Source of the DNA: UBA7702 sp051866595
GTDB taxonomy: Bacteria > Bacillota > Dehalobacteriia > UBA7702
Direction: 5' to 3'
NCBI GenBank assembly: GCA_051866595.1
Contig: JBJDXI010000042.1
Span: 1 to 15,963 of the forward strand
DNA length: 15,963 bases
The position numbers were made by a program, and so were the translations under genes. How positions within the stretch are numbered: the stretch's first letter is position 1; the number at the start of each line of letters is the position of its first letter. The notes beneath the pieces are model-generated. The model was not told where the DNA came from and did no database searches. It was given only the letters and a program-made list of their open reading frames with translations. Positions 5,571-12,924 of this stretch are shown here, in pieces.

Positions 5571-7598
5571 TTGAAAAAGAATCTTTTTAAAAACATTATG
5601 ATCTATCTGCTCATCGTTTTGGGATGCGTCGCTGTGTTCCAGATGATGTCCGGGGATCGTCAGAATATATCCGAGCTTTCATCTTCGGAATTTATGAACA
5701 ACGCCCTCGCCGGCGAATACAGCGAGGTTGTTATTGTCGCTTCGGATAACGCCTGGGAAGTTACGGCAACAGACGAAGAGGAAAACGTCTATAAAGCGAC
5801 GATTCCTCCTCAGGATAATTTCGTCTCCCAGCTGGATAAAAAAGGCGTGGATGTCTCCTTTTCCCAGAAAGCGGGAGAACCCTGGTGGCAGAGTATTCTG
5901 ATTATGTTGATTCCCACCGTGATTATTCTGGCTGTATTTGTCTACATGATGAATCAGAGCCAGGGCGGCGGCGGAAAAGTGATGCAGTTCGGGAAGAGCA
6001 AAGCGAAAATGCAGGCTCCCGGCGAGAAAAAAGTGACTTTCCGGGATGTGGCCGGTGTGGATGAAGTTGAGGAAGAATTGGCGGAAATCGTTGATTTTCT
6101 GAAAGACGGATCGCGCTACAACGCTTTGGGCGCCAAAATTCCCAAAGGTGTTTTGCTTTACGGTTATCCCGGTACCGGGAAAACCCTCCTTGCCAAGGCC
6201 GTTGCCGGTGAAGCCGGCGTGCCTTTCTTCAGCATCAGCGGTTCGGATTTTGTGGAAATGTTTGTCGGTGTCGGCGCGTCCCGTGTCCGTGACCTTTTTG
6301 AACAGGCGAAAAAGAATTCACCCTGTATCGTATTTATTGACGAAATCGACGCCGTCGGCCGTCAGCGCGGCGCCGGTGTCGGCGGTGGTCATGACGAACG
6401 TGAGCAGACCTTGAATCAGCTCCTCGTAGAAATGGACGGTTTCGCGGAAAATTCCGGGATTATCGTCATTGCCGCGACAAACCGTCCGGATATTCTGGAC
6501 CCGGCTCTGCTGCGTCCCGGTCGCTTTGACCGTCAGATCAGCGTCGGCATGCCCGATGTGAAAGGCAGAGAAGAGATTCTTCGCGTTCATTGCAAAGGGA
6601 AGCCTTTGGGCAATGATGTAAATATCGCCGTGATCGCCCGCCGTACCCCCGGTTTTTCCGGGGCGGATCTGGCTAACCTCGTGAATGAAGCGGCGCTTTT
6701 GGCGGCCCGCCAACGGAAAACGGTGATCAACATGGAAGAAATGGAAAACGCCAGCGAGCGTGTGATCGCCGGTCCGGAAAAGAAGAGCAAAGTGGTAAGT
6801 CCCAGCGAAAAGAAACTGACGTCCTACCACGAAGCCGGCCATGCCGTGGCCGCCTTCTATTCTCCCACTTCCGACCCGGTCCATAAGATCTCCATTATTC
6901 CCAGAGGCCGCGCCGGCGGATATACGCTGATGCTGCCGGAAGAAGACCGGAATTATATGACCAAAAGCCACATGGAAGATGAGATTGTTGTATTCCTTGG
7001 TGGCCGTATCGCCGAAGAACTGATTTTGAAAGACGTCAGCACCGGCGCCCAGAACGATCTGGAACGCGCATCGGAACTGGTTCGCAAAATGATTATGCGA
7101 TATGGGATGTCCAAAGAGCTGGGGGCATTGACCTTCGGCCATAACGAGGAACAGGTTTTCCTCGGCCGGGAATTGGGACAGAACCGCGGCTATTCCGAAG
7201 AAGTTGCCGCGGCCATCGACCGTGAAGCCCGGAAAATGATGGACGCCGCTTATGCACGCTGCACGGAAATTCTGACCGAGCATGAAGATCAGCTTCATAT
7301 TATCGCGAAGCTGCTCTATGAAAAAGAAACCGTGGAAGCCGATGAATTCCTCGACGTGATGAACGGCAGAACACTGCCGGGCCCCGCGGATAACGAAACG
7401 GTGATCGTGGACGCTCCGTCGGAATCTCCGGAAACCGTTGATCCCGTTGAAACCGCGGAATCTGTTGTAACGGAAGTCTCTGAAACGGAAGAAACGGTTT
7501 TGGAAAATGAAAATAAAGAGGAAGGAGTCTCTGCCGACGAAATCAAAGCGGAAACCGTGGAAACCACAGGCACCGATGATTCCGATGAAAAACAGTAA
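5571..7598 (+). CDS. ftsH: ATP-dependent membrane zinc metalloprotease FtsH
   Basis: A 675-residue membrane-anchored AAA+ protease that removes misfolded and regulatory membrane proteins as a hexamer. Visible parts are membrane helices at 9-26 and 108-127 flanking an extracytoplasmic domain, Walker A GYPGTGKT (198-205; the second residue is usually Pro), Walker B ending in DE (257-258), the second region of homology with 'RPGRFDR', and the zinc site HEAGH (420-424) with a downstream 'TGAQNDLERA'. The start is TTG 5571, with AAGGAGG at 5559-5565; an upstream in-frame TTG (5556) has no ribosome site. Residues 602-675 form a disordered-looking acidic tail (24 Asp/Glu, 3 Lys) rich in Val-Glu-Thr. 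It is followed after 7 bases by the HD-domain gene. Confidence 0.96.
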   Translation: MKKNLFKNIMIYLLIVLGCVAVFQMMSGDRQNISELSSSEFMNNALAGEYSEVVIVASDNAWEVTATDEEENVYKATIPPQDNFVSQLDKKGVDVSFSQKAGEPWWQSILIMLIPTVIILAVFVYMMNQSQGGGGKVMQFGKSKAKMQAPGEKKVTFRDVAGVDEVEEELAEIVDFLKDGSRYNALGAKIPKGVLLYGYPGTGKTLLAKAVAGEAGVPFFSISGSDFVEMFVGVGASRVRDLFEQAKKNSPCIVFIDEIDAVGRQRGAGVGGGHDEREQTLNQLLVEMDGFAENSGIIVIAATNRPDILDPALLRPGRFDRQISVGMPDVKGREEILRVHCKGKPLGNDVNIAVIARRTPGFSGADLANLVNEAALLAARQRKTVINMEEMENASERVIAGPEKKSKVVSPSEKKLTSYHEAGHAVAAFYSPTSDPVHKISIIPRGRAGGYTLMLPEEDRNYMTKSHMEDEIVVFLGGRIAEELILKDVSTGAQNDLERASELVRKMIMRYGMSKELGALTFGHNEEQVFLGRELGQNRGYSEEVAAAIDREARKMMDAAYARCTEILTEHEDQLHIIAKLLYEKETVEADEFLDVMNGRTLPGPADNETVIVDAPSESPETVDPVETAESVVTEVSETEETVLENENKEEGVSADEIKAETVETTGTDDSDEKQ

Positions 7599-7605
7599 AA
7601 CAGCA

Positions 7606-8112
7606 ATGAAACGAGTGGAGACGATTTTACAGTCTCCCGTCTATCAGGAGTATATTGAAAAAATTCGCCGCTGGGAGGAAACCCGCCGTTTTTGCCGCCA
7701 TGACCGGAATCATTTCTGGGAGGTGGCGCGGACGGCTTACATTCTCTATCTTTCCGGAGAGGTTTCCTGTCCGGAATTGAAGAATTTTTCTTCGGCGGCG
7801 GTAAAGGAAATGATTTATGCTGCGGCCTTTCTCCATGATGTCGGCCGGTTTCTGGAATATGAAAACCGGGAGCGGGATCATGCGGAAGAAAGCGCAGTTC
7901 TGGCCCGCCCCCTTTTGGAAGAGGCGGGCTTTTCCGTGGAGGAAACCAAACCGGTCTTATCGGCCATCGCTCATCACCGGCGTAAGGACGGAAGCGGTTT
8001 TGATCTGTTGCTTTACCGGGCGGATAAAGAAAGCCGTCCCTGCTATAACTGCCCCGCTTTGGCGGAGTGTAAAAAATTTTCACCGGAGAAACCGCCGGTC
8101 ATTACAGTGTGA
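7606..8112 (+). CDS. HD-domain metal-dependent phosphohydrolase, unknown substrate
   Basis: A 168-residue protein with the HD superfamily ligands in order: H36 in 'RNHFWEVAR', HD (77-78) in 'AAFLHDVGRF', H92, 'IAHHRR' (H123-H124), and D140 in 'LYRADKE'. After the HD core is a C-x2-C-x5-C group (C146, C149, C155) in 'CYNCPALAEC', which could bind a metal. HD proteins hydrolyse phosphate esters such as nucleotides, but I cannot assign a substrate. The start is uncertain: ATG 7606 (7 bases after the ftsH stop) or ATG 7585, which overlaps ftsH. Neither has a good ribosome site, suggesting translational coupling to ftsH. folP follows 10 bases later, so it probably belongs to the ftsH-folate transcription unit. 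Confidence 0.82.
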   Translation: MKRVETILQSPVYQEYIEKIRRWEETRRFCRHDRNHFWEVARTAYILYLSGEVSCPELKNFSSAAVKEMIYAAAFLHDVGRFLEYENRERDHAEESAVLARPLLEEAGFSVEETKPVLSAIAHHRRKDGSGFDLLLYRADKESRPCYNCPALAECKKFSPEKPPVITV

Positions 8113-8122
8113 GGTGTTTTTT

Positions 8123-9325
8123 ATGGGTCATTTTAATCTTCGTTTTCTGTCTTTTTCTGATTTGAAGGAAATCAGAACATTCAATAAAAAGTATATCCAT
8201 CCTTCGGATTACGGCGCCGGCTATATGGCCGATAAAGCGTCTCGTTTTCAGATTTACGCCGAAAACCTGCGGGATCCCGCCGTTCAGATTTTAAAAGAAA
8301 CGGTTCTTTCCTGCGGCGGTGAAATGGTGACCAACCGCGATGTCCTGATCCGCAAATGCGGAACCTCCGCGGTGGTGATGATGCTGACGAAACATCAGGT
8401 GGAAGCGATTCTTCCCCGGCTGAAAATGCAGCAGTTCGGTCTGCCTCAGCTGGCGGAAGAACTGGAAGAGCTTTTCGCTCATACCAGACCTCATGGTGAG
8501 CGTGTGATGACCTATCCCGGCGGTGAACTCGTTTTCGGTAAAAAAACTCTGGTAATGGGGATTCTGAACTGCACGCCGGATTCTTTCTCCGACGGCGGTC
8601 TCTGGTATGATACCGACCGCGCCGTGGAACACGCTTTGCAGATGGAAGAAGACGGCGCGGATATTATCGACATCGGCGGTGAAAGTACCCGTCCCGGTTC
8701 CGACGTGGTGACCGCCGAAGAAGAACAGCGCCGTGTCCTGCCGGTGATTGAACGGTTAAAAGGAAAACTCCATGTGCCGATCTCCATTGATTCCTATAAA
8801 GCGGAAACCGCCAAAGTCGCGCTGGAAGCCGGCGCGTCCATCATCAATGATGTCTGGGGATTTCAGTATGATCAGGGTGAAATGGCGAAGGTGGCCGCCG
8901 ATGCCGGTTGTCCCGTCATTTTAATGCATAACAAAACGGACGCTGTTTACGAAAACTTTATGTCGGAAATGATGGCGTTTCTCCGCCGCAGTATCGAAAT
9001 TGCCGTGGAGGCCGGCTGTGACCGGAATAAGATCATTGTGGATCCCGGTTTCGGTTTCGGGAAAGAAATGGAACATAACTTGCAATTAACCGCAAAATTG
9101 AAAGAAATGACTTCGCTGGGTTGCCCGGTATTGATGGCGGCTTCCCATAAGAAAACCGTCGGCCTCGTTCTGGACGCTCCCGCCGATCAGCGCATGATGG
9201 GTGACGCTGCCGTTACCGCCATTTCCATTGCCAACGGCGCCGATATGATCCGTGTTCACGACGTAAAAGAAATGGCTCAGGTCGCCAAAATGGCCGATGC
9301 CATTGTTCGCAACGGAGGATATTGA
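8123..9325 (+). CDS. folP: Dihydropteroate synthase with N-terminal extension
   Basis: A 400-residue enzyme condensing 6-hydroxymethyl-dihydropterin diphosphate with p-aminobenzoate in folate synthesis; the sulfonamide target. The TIM-barrel domain runs from about residue 142: 'GILNCTPDSFSDGG' (146-159), 'DIGGESTRPGS' (183-193), 'SIDSYKAE', 'DPGFGFGK' (307-314), and RVHD (377-380). The first ~130 residues form an extra domain absent from the ~280-residue E. coli and Bacillus enzymes. The SRK motif near the C-terminus reads SHK (341-343), an Arg-to-His change. The start is ATG 8123 with GAGGTG 6 bases upstream; an open frame further upstream overlaps the HD gene and is not used. It is followed by folB after 3 bases. 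Confidence 0.93.
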   Translation: MGHFNLRFLSFSDLKEIRTFNKKYIHPSDYGAGYMADKASRFQIYAENLRDPAVQILKETVLSCGGEMVTNRDVLIRKCGTSAVVMMLTKHQVEAILPRLKMQQFGLPQLAEELEELFAHTRPHGERVMTYPGGELVFGKKTLVMGILNCTPDSFSDGGLWYDTDRAVEHALQMEEDGADIIDIGGESTRPGSDVVTAEEEQRRVLPVIERLKGKLHVPISIDSYKAETAKVALEAGASIINDVWGFQYDQGEMAKVAADAGCPVILMHNKTDAVYENFMSEMMAFLRRSIEIAVEAGCDRNKIIVDPGFGFGKEMEHNLQLTAKLKEMTSLGCPVLMAASHKKTVGLVLDAPADQRMMGDAAVTAISIANGADMIRVHDVKEMAQVAKMADAIVRNGGY

Positions 9326-9328
9326 TCT

Positions 9329-9691
9329 ATGGACAGGATTTATCTTGATCATCTGGAATTTTTCGCTTATCACGGCGTATTTGAACATGAAAAGGAAAAC
9401 GGCCAGACCTTTTACGTCTCCGTGACGCTGGAACTGGATCTCACCGCGGCCGGCGTCAGCGATGACCTGGACCAAACCGTGAATTACGGGGAGGTTTATG
9501 ATGTCATTGCCGATGTGACGCTGAACCGTCGTTTTGACCTTATTGAAAAGCTGGCCTATACCATTATTGAGGAATTACTTGAAAAATTCGCGTTGATCCA
9601 TGCCGTGAAAGTCCGGGTGGATAAACCGAAAGCTCCGGGAACGACCTGTCTCTTTCCCGCGGCAGTGGAGCTGCGGAGGGAACGCCAATGA
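9329..9691 (+). CDS. folB: Dihydroneopterin aldolase
   Basis: A 120-residue cytoplasmic enzyme splitting dihydroneopterin into 6-hydroxymethyl-dihydropterin and glycolaldehyde. Residues matching the S. aureus enzyme active site are visible: E21 after 'YHGVF', Y53 in 'VNYGEVY', E73 in 'LIEKLA', and K99 in 'VRVDKPKAP'. It has the normal family length and acts as an octamer in known cases. The ATG at 9329 uses GGAGG (9314-9318) inside the end of folP. Its stop overlaps the folK start by four bases (ATGA), so the two are translationally coupled and supply consecutive steps. Confidence 0.94.
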   Translation: MDRIYLDHLEFFAYHGVFEHEKENGQTFYVSVTLELDLTAAGVSDDLDQTVNYGEVYDVIADVTLNRRFDLIEKLAYTIIEELLEKFALIHAVKVRVDKPKAPGTTCLFPAAVELRRERQ

Positions 9692-10179
9692 AAAAAGCGG
9701 TGATTGCTCTTGGCAGCAATATCGGGGATACACTGGCGAATCTGAAAGAAGCCGTGGCTCTTCTGGAAGAAAACGGTTGCAATGTTCTGGCGGTATCCCG
9801 ACTTTATCAGACGGAACCCTGGGGCTATGCCGATCAGGATGATTTTCTGAACGGCGCGATTCTTATTGAAACCGATCGTGATCCGTTCTCTCTTCTGGAA
9901 CTGACCCAGGGTATTGAAAAAGGTATGGGACGGAAAAAACTGTTTGTAAACGGTCCCCGCAACATTGATCTCGATATTTTACTTTATGAGGAAGAAACGG
10001 TGGAAAGCGAAAATCTGACGATTCCTCATCCCCGGATCTCGGTCCGGATGTTTGTGCTGCGGCCGATGATGGACATTGTGCCTGGTTGGACGGTTCCCGG
10101 TTTGGGAACGGTGGCGGAATTATATGAGGCATATGACGGCAATGAACGGGTGGAGCTGAGTCCCTTGGAATTGCGGTAA
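9688..10179 (+). CDS. folK: 2-amino-4-hydroxy-6-hydroxymethyldihydropteridine pyrophosphokinase
   Basis: A 163-residue cytoplasmic kinase transferring diphosphate from ATP to 6-hydroxymethyl-dihydropterin, making the FolP substrate. It starts 'AVIALGSNIGD', carries 'QTEPWGYADQDDFLNGA' for pterin binding, R82 in 'GRKK', and the signature 'GPRNIDLDIL' (89-98) with the two magnesium-binding aspartates D94 and D96. GGAGGG at 9675-9680 serves the ATG. It completes folP-folB-folK; the folate genes folE and pab are not in the window. No terminator is visible after it, only a 60-base gap before the next small gene with a weak possible promoter (GTAACA, 17 bp, TAAGAT at 10176-10204). Confidence 0.95.
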   Translation: MKKAVIALGSNIGDTLANLKEAVALLEENGCNVLAVSRLYQTEPWGYADQDDFLNGAILIETDRDPFSLLELTQGIEKGMGRKKLFVNGPRNIDLDILLYEEETVESENLTIPHPRISVRMFVLRPMMDIVPGWTVPGLGTVAELYEAYDGNERVELSPLELR

Positions 10180-10239
10180 CAATTTTTAAATTTCAGAATA
10201 AGATAGGATAACAAGAAAACGCATGAAGGAGGGATCTCC

Positions 10240-10335
10240 GTGAGTTTTCCCGTTATCCTTCTTTTATTGATGACCGGTTTTCTGATCTGGTGGGTTTTCT
10301 GTTCCAATGATCACGATCATCATAAAAAATCTTAA
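10240..10335 (+). CDS. 31-residue single-pass membrane protein with His/Asp tail
   Basis: A short open frame of 31 codons starting at GTG 10240 with an excellent ribosome site (AAGGAGGG, 10227-10233, 6 bases upstream) and ending at TAA 10333. Residues 3-20 form one hydrophobic helix with a Trp-Trp pair near its end. A cytoplasmic or external tail follows with Cys21, then SNDHDHHKKS. The DHDHH cluster could bind a transition metal. I do not recognise the family. It lies 21 bases before the ferritin-like gene, which has the same type of ribosome site and also a GTG start, so the two are probably co-expressed. The length is too short for coding statistics, but start signal, composition and spacing all support a real gene. 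Confidence 0.65.
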   Translation: MSFPVILLLLMTGFLIWWVFCSNDHDHHKKS

Positions 10336-10356
10336 AATTTAAAAGGAGGCATCCGC

Positions 10357-10794
10357 GTGGGCAAAGCCAGAACCGAATATGATCTCCTGCGGAGTGATTG
10401 GGTGTTGGAAGAAATGTTGAAGGTTGCGATGGAAGATGAAAAAGCAGACCGTGAAAAATACCGCAGGCTGGCGCGGATGGCAGAAAAAGAAAGAGATCGG
10501 AAAATACTTTTTTCCATTGCCGATGATGAGGGCAGGCATCTGAAATTGCTTCAGATTCTTTTTCGGAAGCTTTACGGAAAGAGCGCGCCGAAACCCCACA
10601 TTCCCAGTCAGCGTTTCGGCGGTTTTAAGGAAATGATCGGAAAGTCCATCGTCAGCGAACATGAAGGTGTTTTGTTTTATCGGGAATTGCTGGGACATCT
10701 GGATCGGGAAGACTATAAGACGCTGATCCGTCAGATTATGGCCGATGAACAGCGTCACGGTCAGATGCTGGAGGGGATTTTTGAAAGACGATAA
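10357..10794 (+). CDS. Ferritin-like di-iron protein (rubrerythrin-type four-helix domain)
   Basis: A 145-residue four-helix protein with an internally repeated di-iron site. Helix 1 has E28-x6-Y35, helix 2 has E58xxH61 (in 'DDEGRH'), helix 3 has E101-x6-Y108, and helix 4 has E131xxH134 (in 'DEQRH'). All six expected ligands are present. There is no rubredoxin domain, unlike full rubrerythrin, so an electron donor would have to be another protein. A role in peroxide removal, iron handling or oxidative protection in an anaerobe is plausible; substrate unknown. The start is GTG 10357 with AAGGAGG 7 bases upstream. It is preceded by the 31-residue membrane protein gene and closed by a strong terminator. 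Confidence 0.85.
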   Translation: MGKARTEYDLLRSDWVLEEMLKVAMEDEKADREKYRRLARMAEKERDRKILFSIADDEGRHLKLLQILFRKLYGKSAPKPHIPSQRFGGFKEMIGKSIVSEHEGVLFYRELLGHLDREDYKTLIRQIMADEQRHGQMLEGIFERR

Positions 10795-10810
10795 CGGATA
10801 ATATTTTTTT

Positions 10811-10849
10811 ACGCAAAAGGCCGTATGTTCGGCTTTTTGCGTATTTTTT
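10811..10849 (+). terminator. Intrinsic terminator after the ferritin-like gene
   Basis: A 13-bp stem with one G-U pair (10811-10823 with 10830-10842) and a 6-nt loop, followed by A and six T residues. It begins 16 bases after the stop and is followed 8 bases later by the -35 of the next promoter. Confidence 0.92.
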
Positions 10850-10857
10850 AATTCCTG

Positions 10858-10886
10858 TTGCCGAATTGGTGAAAATGTGATATTTT
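10858..10886 (+). promoter_or_regulatory. Promoter of the ydcZ-birA-coaX-dusB unit
   Basis: TTGCCG (10858-10863) and TATTTT (10881-10886) are 17 bp apart, and TGA directly before the -10 gives an extended -10. Predicted start is about 10893, so the leader is only about 16 nt and holds little more than the ribosome site AAGGAGG (10896-10902). Confidence 0.65.
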
Positions 10887-10908
10887 AATAACGGTAAGGA
10901 GGCATCAG

Positions 10909-11358
10909 ATGGATAAACTTCTTTATATTATTCTTATCGCATTGGGCGGCGCTTCGGCGGCTGTGCAGTCTCCCATCAACTCGGCGTTGGGAAAGCGTAT
11001 CGGCGTTTTGGAGGGCGGCCTGTGGTCTTTTTGTACCGGCGCCCTGCTTCTCGTTTTGCTGGTGGCTTTTTTTGGCAAGGGGCATCTGTCGGACATCCCC
11101 TCTGTTCCGAAATGGCAGCTTCTCGGCGGTATTCTCGGCGTCATCGCCGTCACGGCCATGATTATTTCCGCGCCTCAGCTCGGTATCGGCCTTGCCACGG
11201 TCTGCCTGCTTTTCGGCCAGATCATTGTTGCGATTTTAATTGATACCTTCGGACTTTTCGGCGTTGAGGCAGTTCCTTTGGATTATAACCGTATCATCGG
11301 CGTTGTTCTCATGTTTATCGGTATCTTTTTTGTATACCGCAGTAAATTCGGAGCCTGA
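10909..11358 (+). CDS. YdcZ/DUF606-type DMT superfamily transporter, copy 2
   Basis: A 149-residue hydrophobic protein with five likely helices and the same family marks as the copy at 992: 'ALGGASAAVQSPINSALGKRIG' near the start (shown in part) and 'DTFGLFGVEAVPLDYNRIIG' near the end. E. coli YdcZ has the same length. ATG 10909 has AAGGAGG 6 bases upstream. The stop is 2 bases before birA, so it shares an mRNA with birA and probably coaX. That link may hint at vitamin or precursor transport, but no substrate can be read from the sequence. The two copies are clearly diverged, not a recent duplication. Confidence 0.86.
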   Translation: MDKLLYIILIALGGASAAVQSPINSALGKRIGVLEGGLWSFCTGALLLVLLVAFFGKGHLSDIPSVPKWQLLGGILGVIAVTAMIISAPQLGIGLATVCLLFGQIIVAILIDTFGLFGVEAVPLDYNRIIGVVLMFIGIFFVYRSKFGA

Positions 11359-11360
11359 TT

Positions 11361-12134
11361 ATGAACGAAATTGATTCTTTATTAAAAACCCGCTGGCTGG
11401 GTAGAAAATATTATTATACGGAAGAAACTTCTTCGACCAACACTTTTTGCTATGAGCTTGCCGAAAAAGGTGCGCCCATGGGGACGGTTGTTGTCTCTGA
11501 TGTGCAGACGGAGGGGCGAGGAAGGAAAGGCCGGCGCTGGGAATCGCCGGCCGGTGGTTTGTGGTTCTCTTTGTTGCTGCGTCCGGCGTTTACGCCTCAG
11601 GAGGCCGCAGCGCTGACAAACGTTACGGCGGTGGGGCTTTGCCGCGGTTTTATGTACTATCCCGGCCTCGGCGCGAAAATCAAGTGGCCTAACGATCTCT
11701 TTGCCGACGGAAAAAAATTCGGCGGGATCCTTTCGGAAATGAAAGTAGAAAATCAGAAACTTGCCTACGCGGTTATCGGTGTCGGTGTGAATCTGACGAA
11801 GGCGGGGCTTTCGCCGGAACTGGATTCTGCTGCCATTGGCGCCGAAGACGTCTATGGTGACGGTATTGACCGGAAAGAGCTTCTCTGTCATTTGCTTCTC
11901 GGTCTGGAATCCGCCTACGATCAGTATTTTAACGGACAGAAAGAAACGCTTTTTGAAGAATGGAAAGAACATTCCTGTGTCATCGGGAAAAAAGTCAAGG
12001 TCAAAACGGTAAACGGAGATCTGGAAGGCAAACCGGTGGGACTGACTTCCGACGGATTCCTTCTTCTTGATCTCGGCGGCGGTAAAGGCGCCAAAGTCAT
12101 ATCCGGAGACCTTGAGCTTTGTGATGGGAATTGA
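11361..12134 (+). CDS. birA: Biotin--protein ligase, catalytic type without DNA-binding domain
   Basis: A 257-residue enzyme that activates biotin with ATP and attaches it to the lysine of biotin carboxyl carrier domains. The biotinyl-AMP loop GRGRKGRRW (52-60), KWPNDL (108-113) and KFGGIL (119-124, with catalytic K119) are all present, followed by the small C-terminal SH3-like domain. There is no N-terminal winged helix, so unlike E. coli or B. subtilis BirA it should not act as the biotin repressor. ATG 11361 has GGAG 7 bases upstream within the end of the transporter gene. coaX follows after 22 bases. Confidence 0.94.
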   Translation: MNEIDSLLKTRWLGRKYYYTEETSSTNTFCYELAEKGAPMGTVVVSDVQTEGRGRKGRRWESPAGGLWFSLLLRPAFTPQEAAALTNVTAVGLCRGFMYYPGLGAKIKWPNDLFADGKKFGGILSEMKVENQKLAYAVIGVGVNLTKAGLSPELDSAAIGAEDVYGDGIDRKELLCHLLLGLESAYDQYFNGQKETLFEEWKEHSCVIGKKVKVKTVNGDLEGKPVGLTSDGFLLLDLGGGKGAKVISGDLELCDGN

Positions 12135-12156
12135 TTGGTTCTGATAAGGAGAAAAA

Positions 12157-12924
12157 ATGCTTTTAACAATTGATGTGGGAAATACCCATACCGTGATTGG
12201 CGCTTTTGAGGGAAATGAGCTTCGATATGACTGGCGCATCGCGTCGGAACGGCAGAAAACCGAGGATGAAATCGGCCTGACCATTCTGCACTTTTTGGAT
12301 CAGGTGGGAATCAAAGTCTCCGATATTGAGGGGATTGTTATCGGTTCGGTAGTTCCTGTGCTGACGGAAGCGCTGTTTTATATGTCCCGGAAATATTTTT
12401 CCATTAAACCGGTGGTGGTCAATAACCGTATCAACTGGGGACTGGATGTCGTTATTGATAATCCGGCGGAGGTCGGCGCGGACCGCATCGCCGATGGCCT
12501 GGCGGCTTATGAAATTTACGGGGGCCCCGTCATCGTGGTGGATTTTGGTACCGGGACAACCTTTGACTATATCACGGAAAACGGGGAATACGCCGGTGGC
12601 ATCATCGCGCCGGGCATCGGCATCTGTATTGAGGCGCTGTTTTCCAAAGCGGCGAAACTGTCAAAAACAGAATATGTGAAACCGCCTCATGTGATCGGTA
12701 AAAATACGGCTCACGGGATGCAGTCCGGATTTTATTACGGCTTTGCCGGACAGGTTGACGGCATCCTCGGGAAAATGATGGAAGAAATCGGTCTGGGCAA
12801 AATCAAAGTTGTCGCTACCGGTGGTTATGGACGTCTTGTGGAACGGGAAAGCAAATACATTGACGAAGTGGAACCCAATCTCACGCTGTACGGATTGAAA
12901 ATGCTCTATGAAAAGAACAAGTGA
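12157..12924 (+). CDS. coaX: Type III pantothenate kinase
   Basis: A 255-residue cytoplasmic enzyme for the first step of coenzyme A synthesis, phosphorylating pantothenate with ATP. The ASKHA-fold motifs are visible: DVGNT (6-10) for phosphate binding, GADR (107-110) with catalytic D109, and VDFGTGTT (128-135). Type III enzymes need a monovalent cation and are not feedback inhibited by CoA. The ATG at 12157 follows AAGGAG. In Bacillus coaX directly follows ftsH; here it has moved behind birA. Its last 17 bases overlap the dusB start. Confidence 0.95.
   Translation: MLLTIDVGNTHTVIGAFEGNELRYDWRIASERQKTEDEIGLTILHFLDQVGIKVSDIEGIVIGSVVPVLTEALFYMSRKYFSIKPVVVNNRINWGLDVVIDNPAEVGADRIADGLAAYEIYGGPVIVVDFGTGTTFDYITENGEYAGGIIAPGIGICIEALFSKAAKLSKTEYVKPPHVIGKNTAHGMQSGFYYGFAGQVDGILGKMMEEIGLGKIKVVATGGYGRLVERESKYIDEVEPNLTLYGLKMLYEKNK

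Noticed and set aside
6162..6185. GYPGTGKT in place of GPPGTGKT in FtsH Walker A as a sign of inactivity
   Set aside because: The changed position is variable in the Walker A consensus; Lys, Thr and all other catalytic residues are intact.
6318..7298. Long open frame (326 codons) on the minus strand opposite ftsH
   Set aside because: It lies wholly antisense to a well-conserved gene, has no recognisable domain, and arises from codon bias of ftsH.
7507..7605. Longer start for the HD-domain gene inside ftsH
   Set aside because: The extra Lys/Pro-rich residues are an out-of-frame reading of the ftsH tail and have no ribosome site; the conserved part begins at about 7606.
7817..8122. N-terminal extension of folP overlapping the HD gene
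   Set aside because: It is an out-of-frame reading of the HD gene; ATG 8123 has a ribosome site and follows the HD stop.
11382..12284. 300-codon minus-strand open frame opposite birA and coaX
   Set aside because: Shadow of two conserved genes; no plausible ribosome site or domain.
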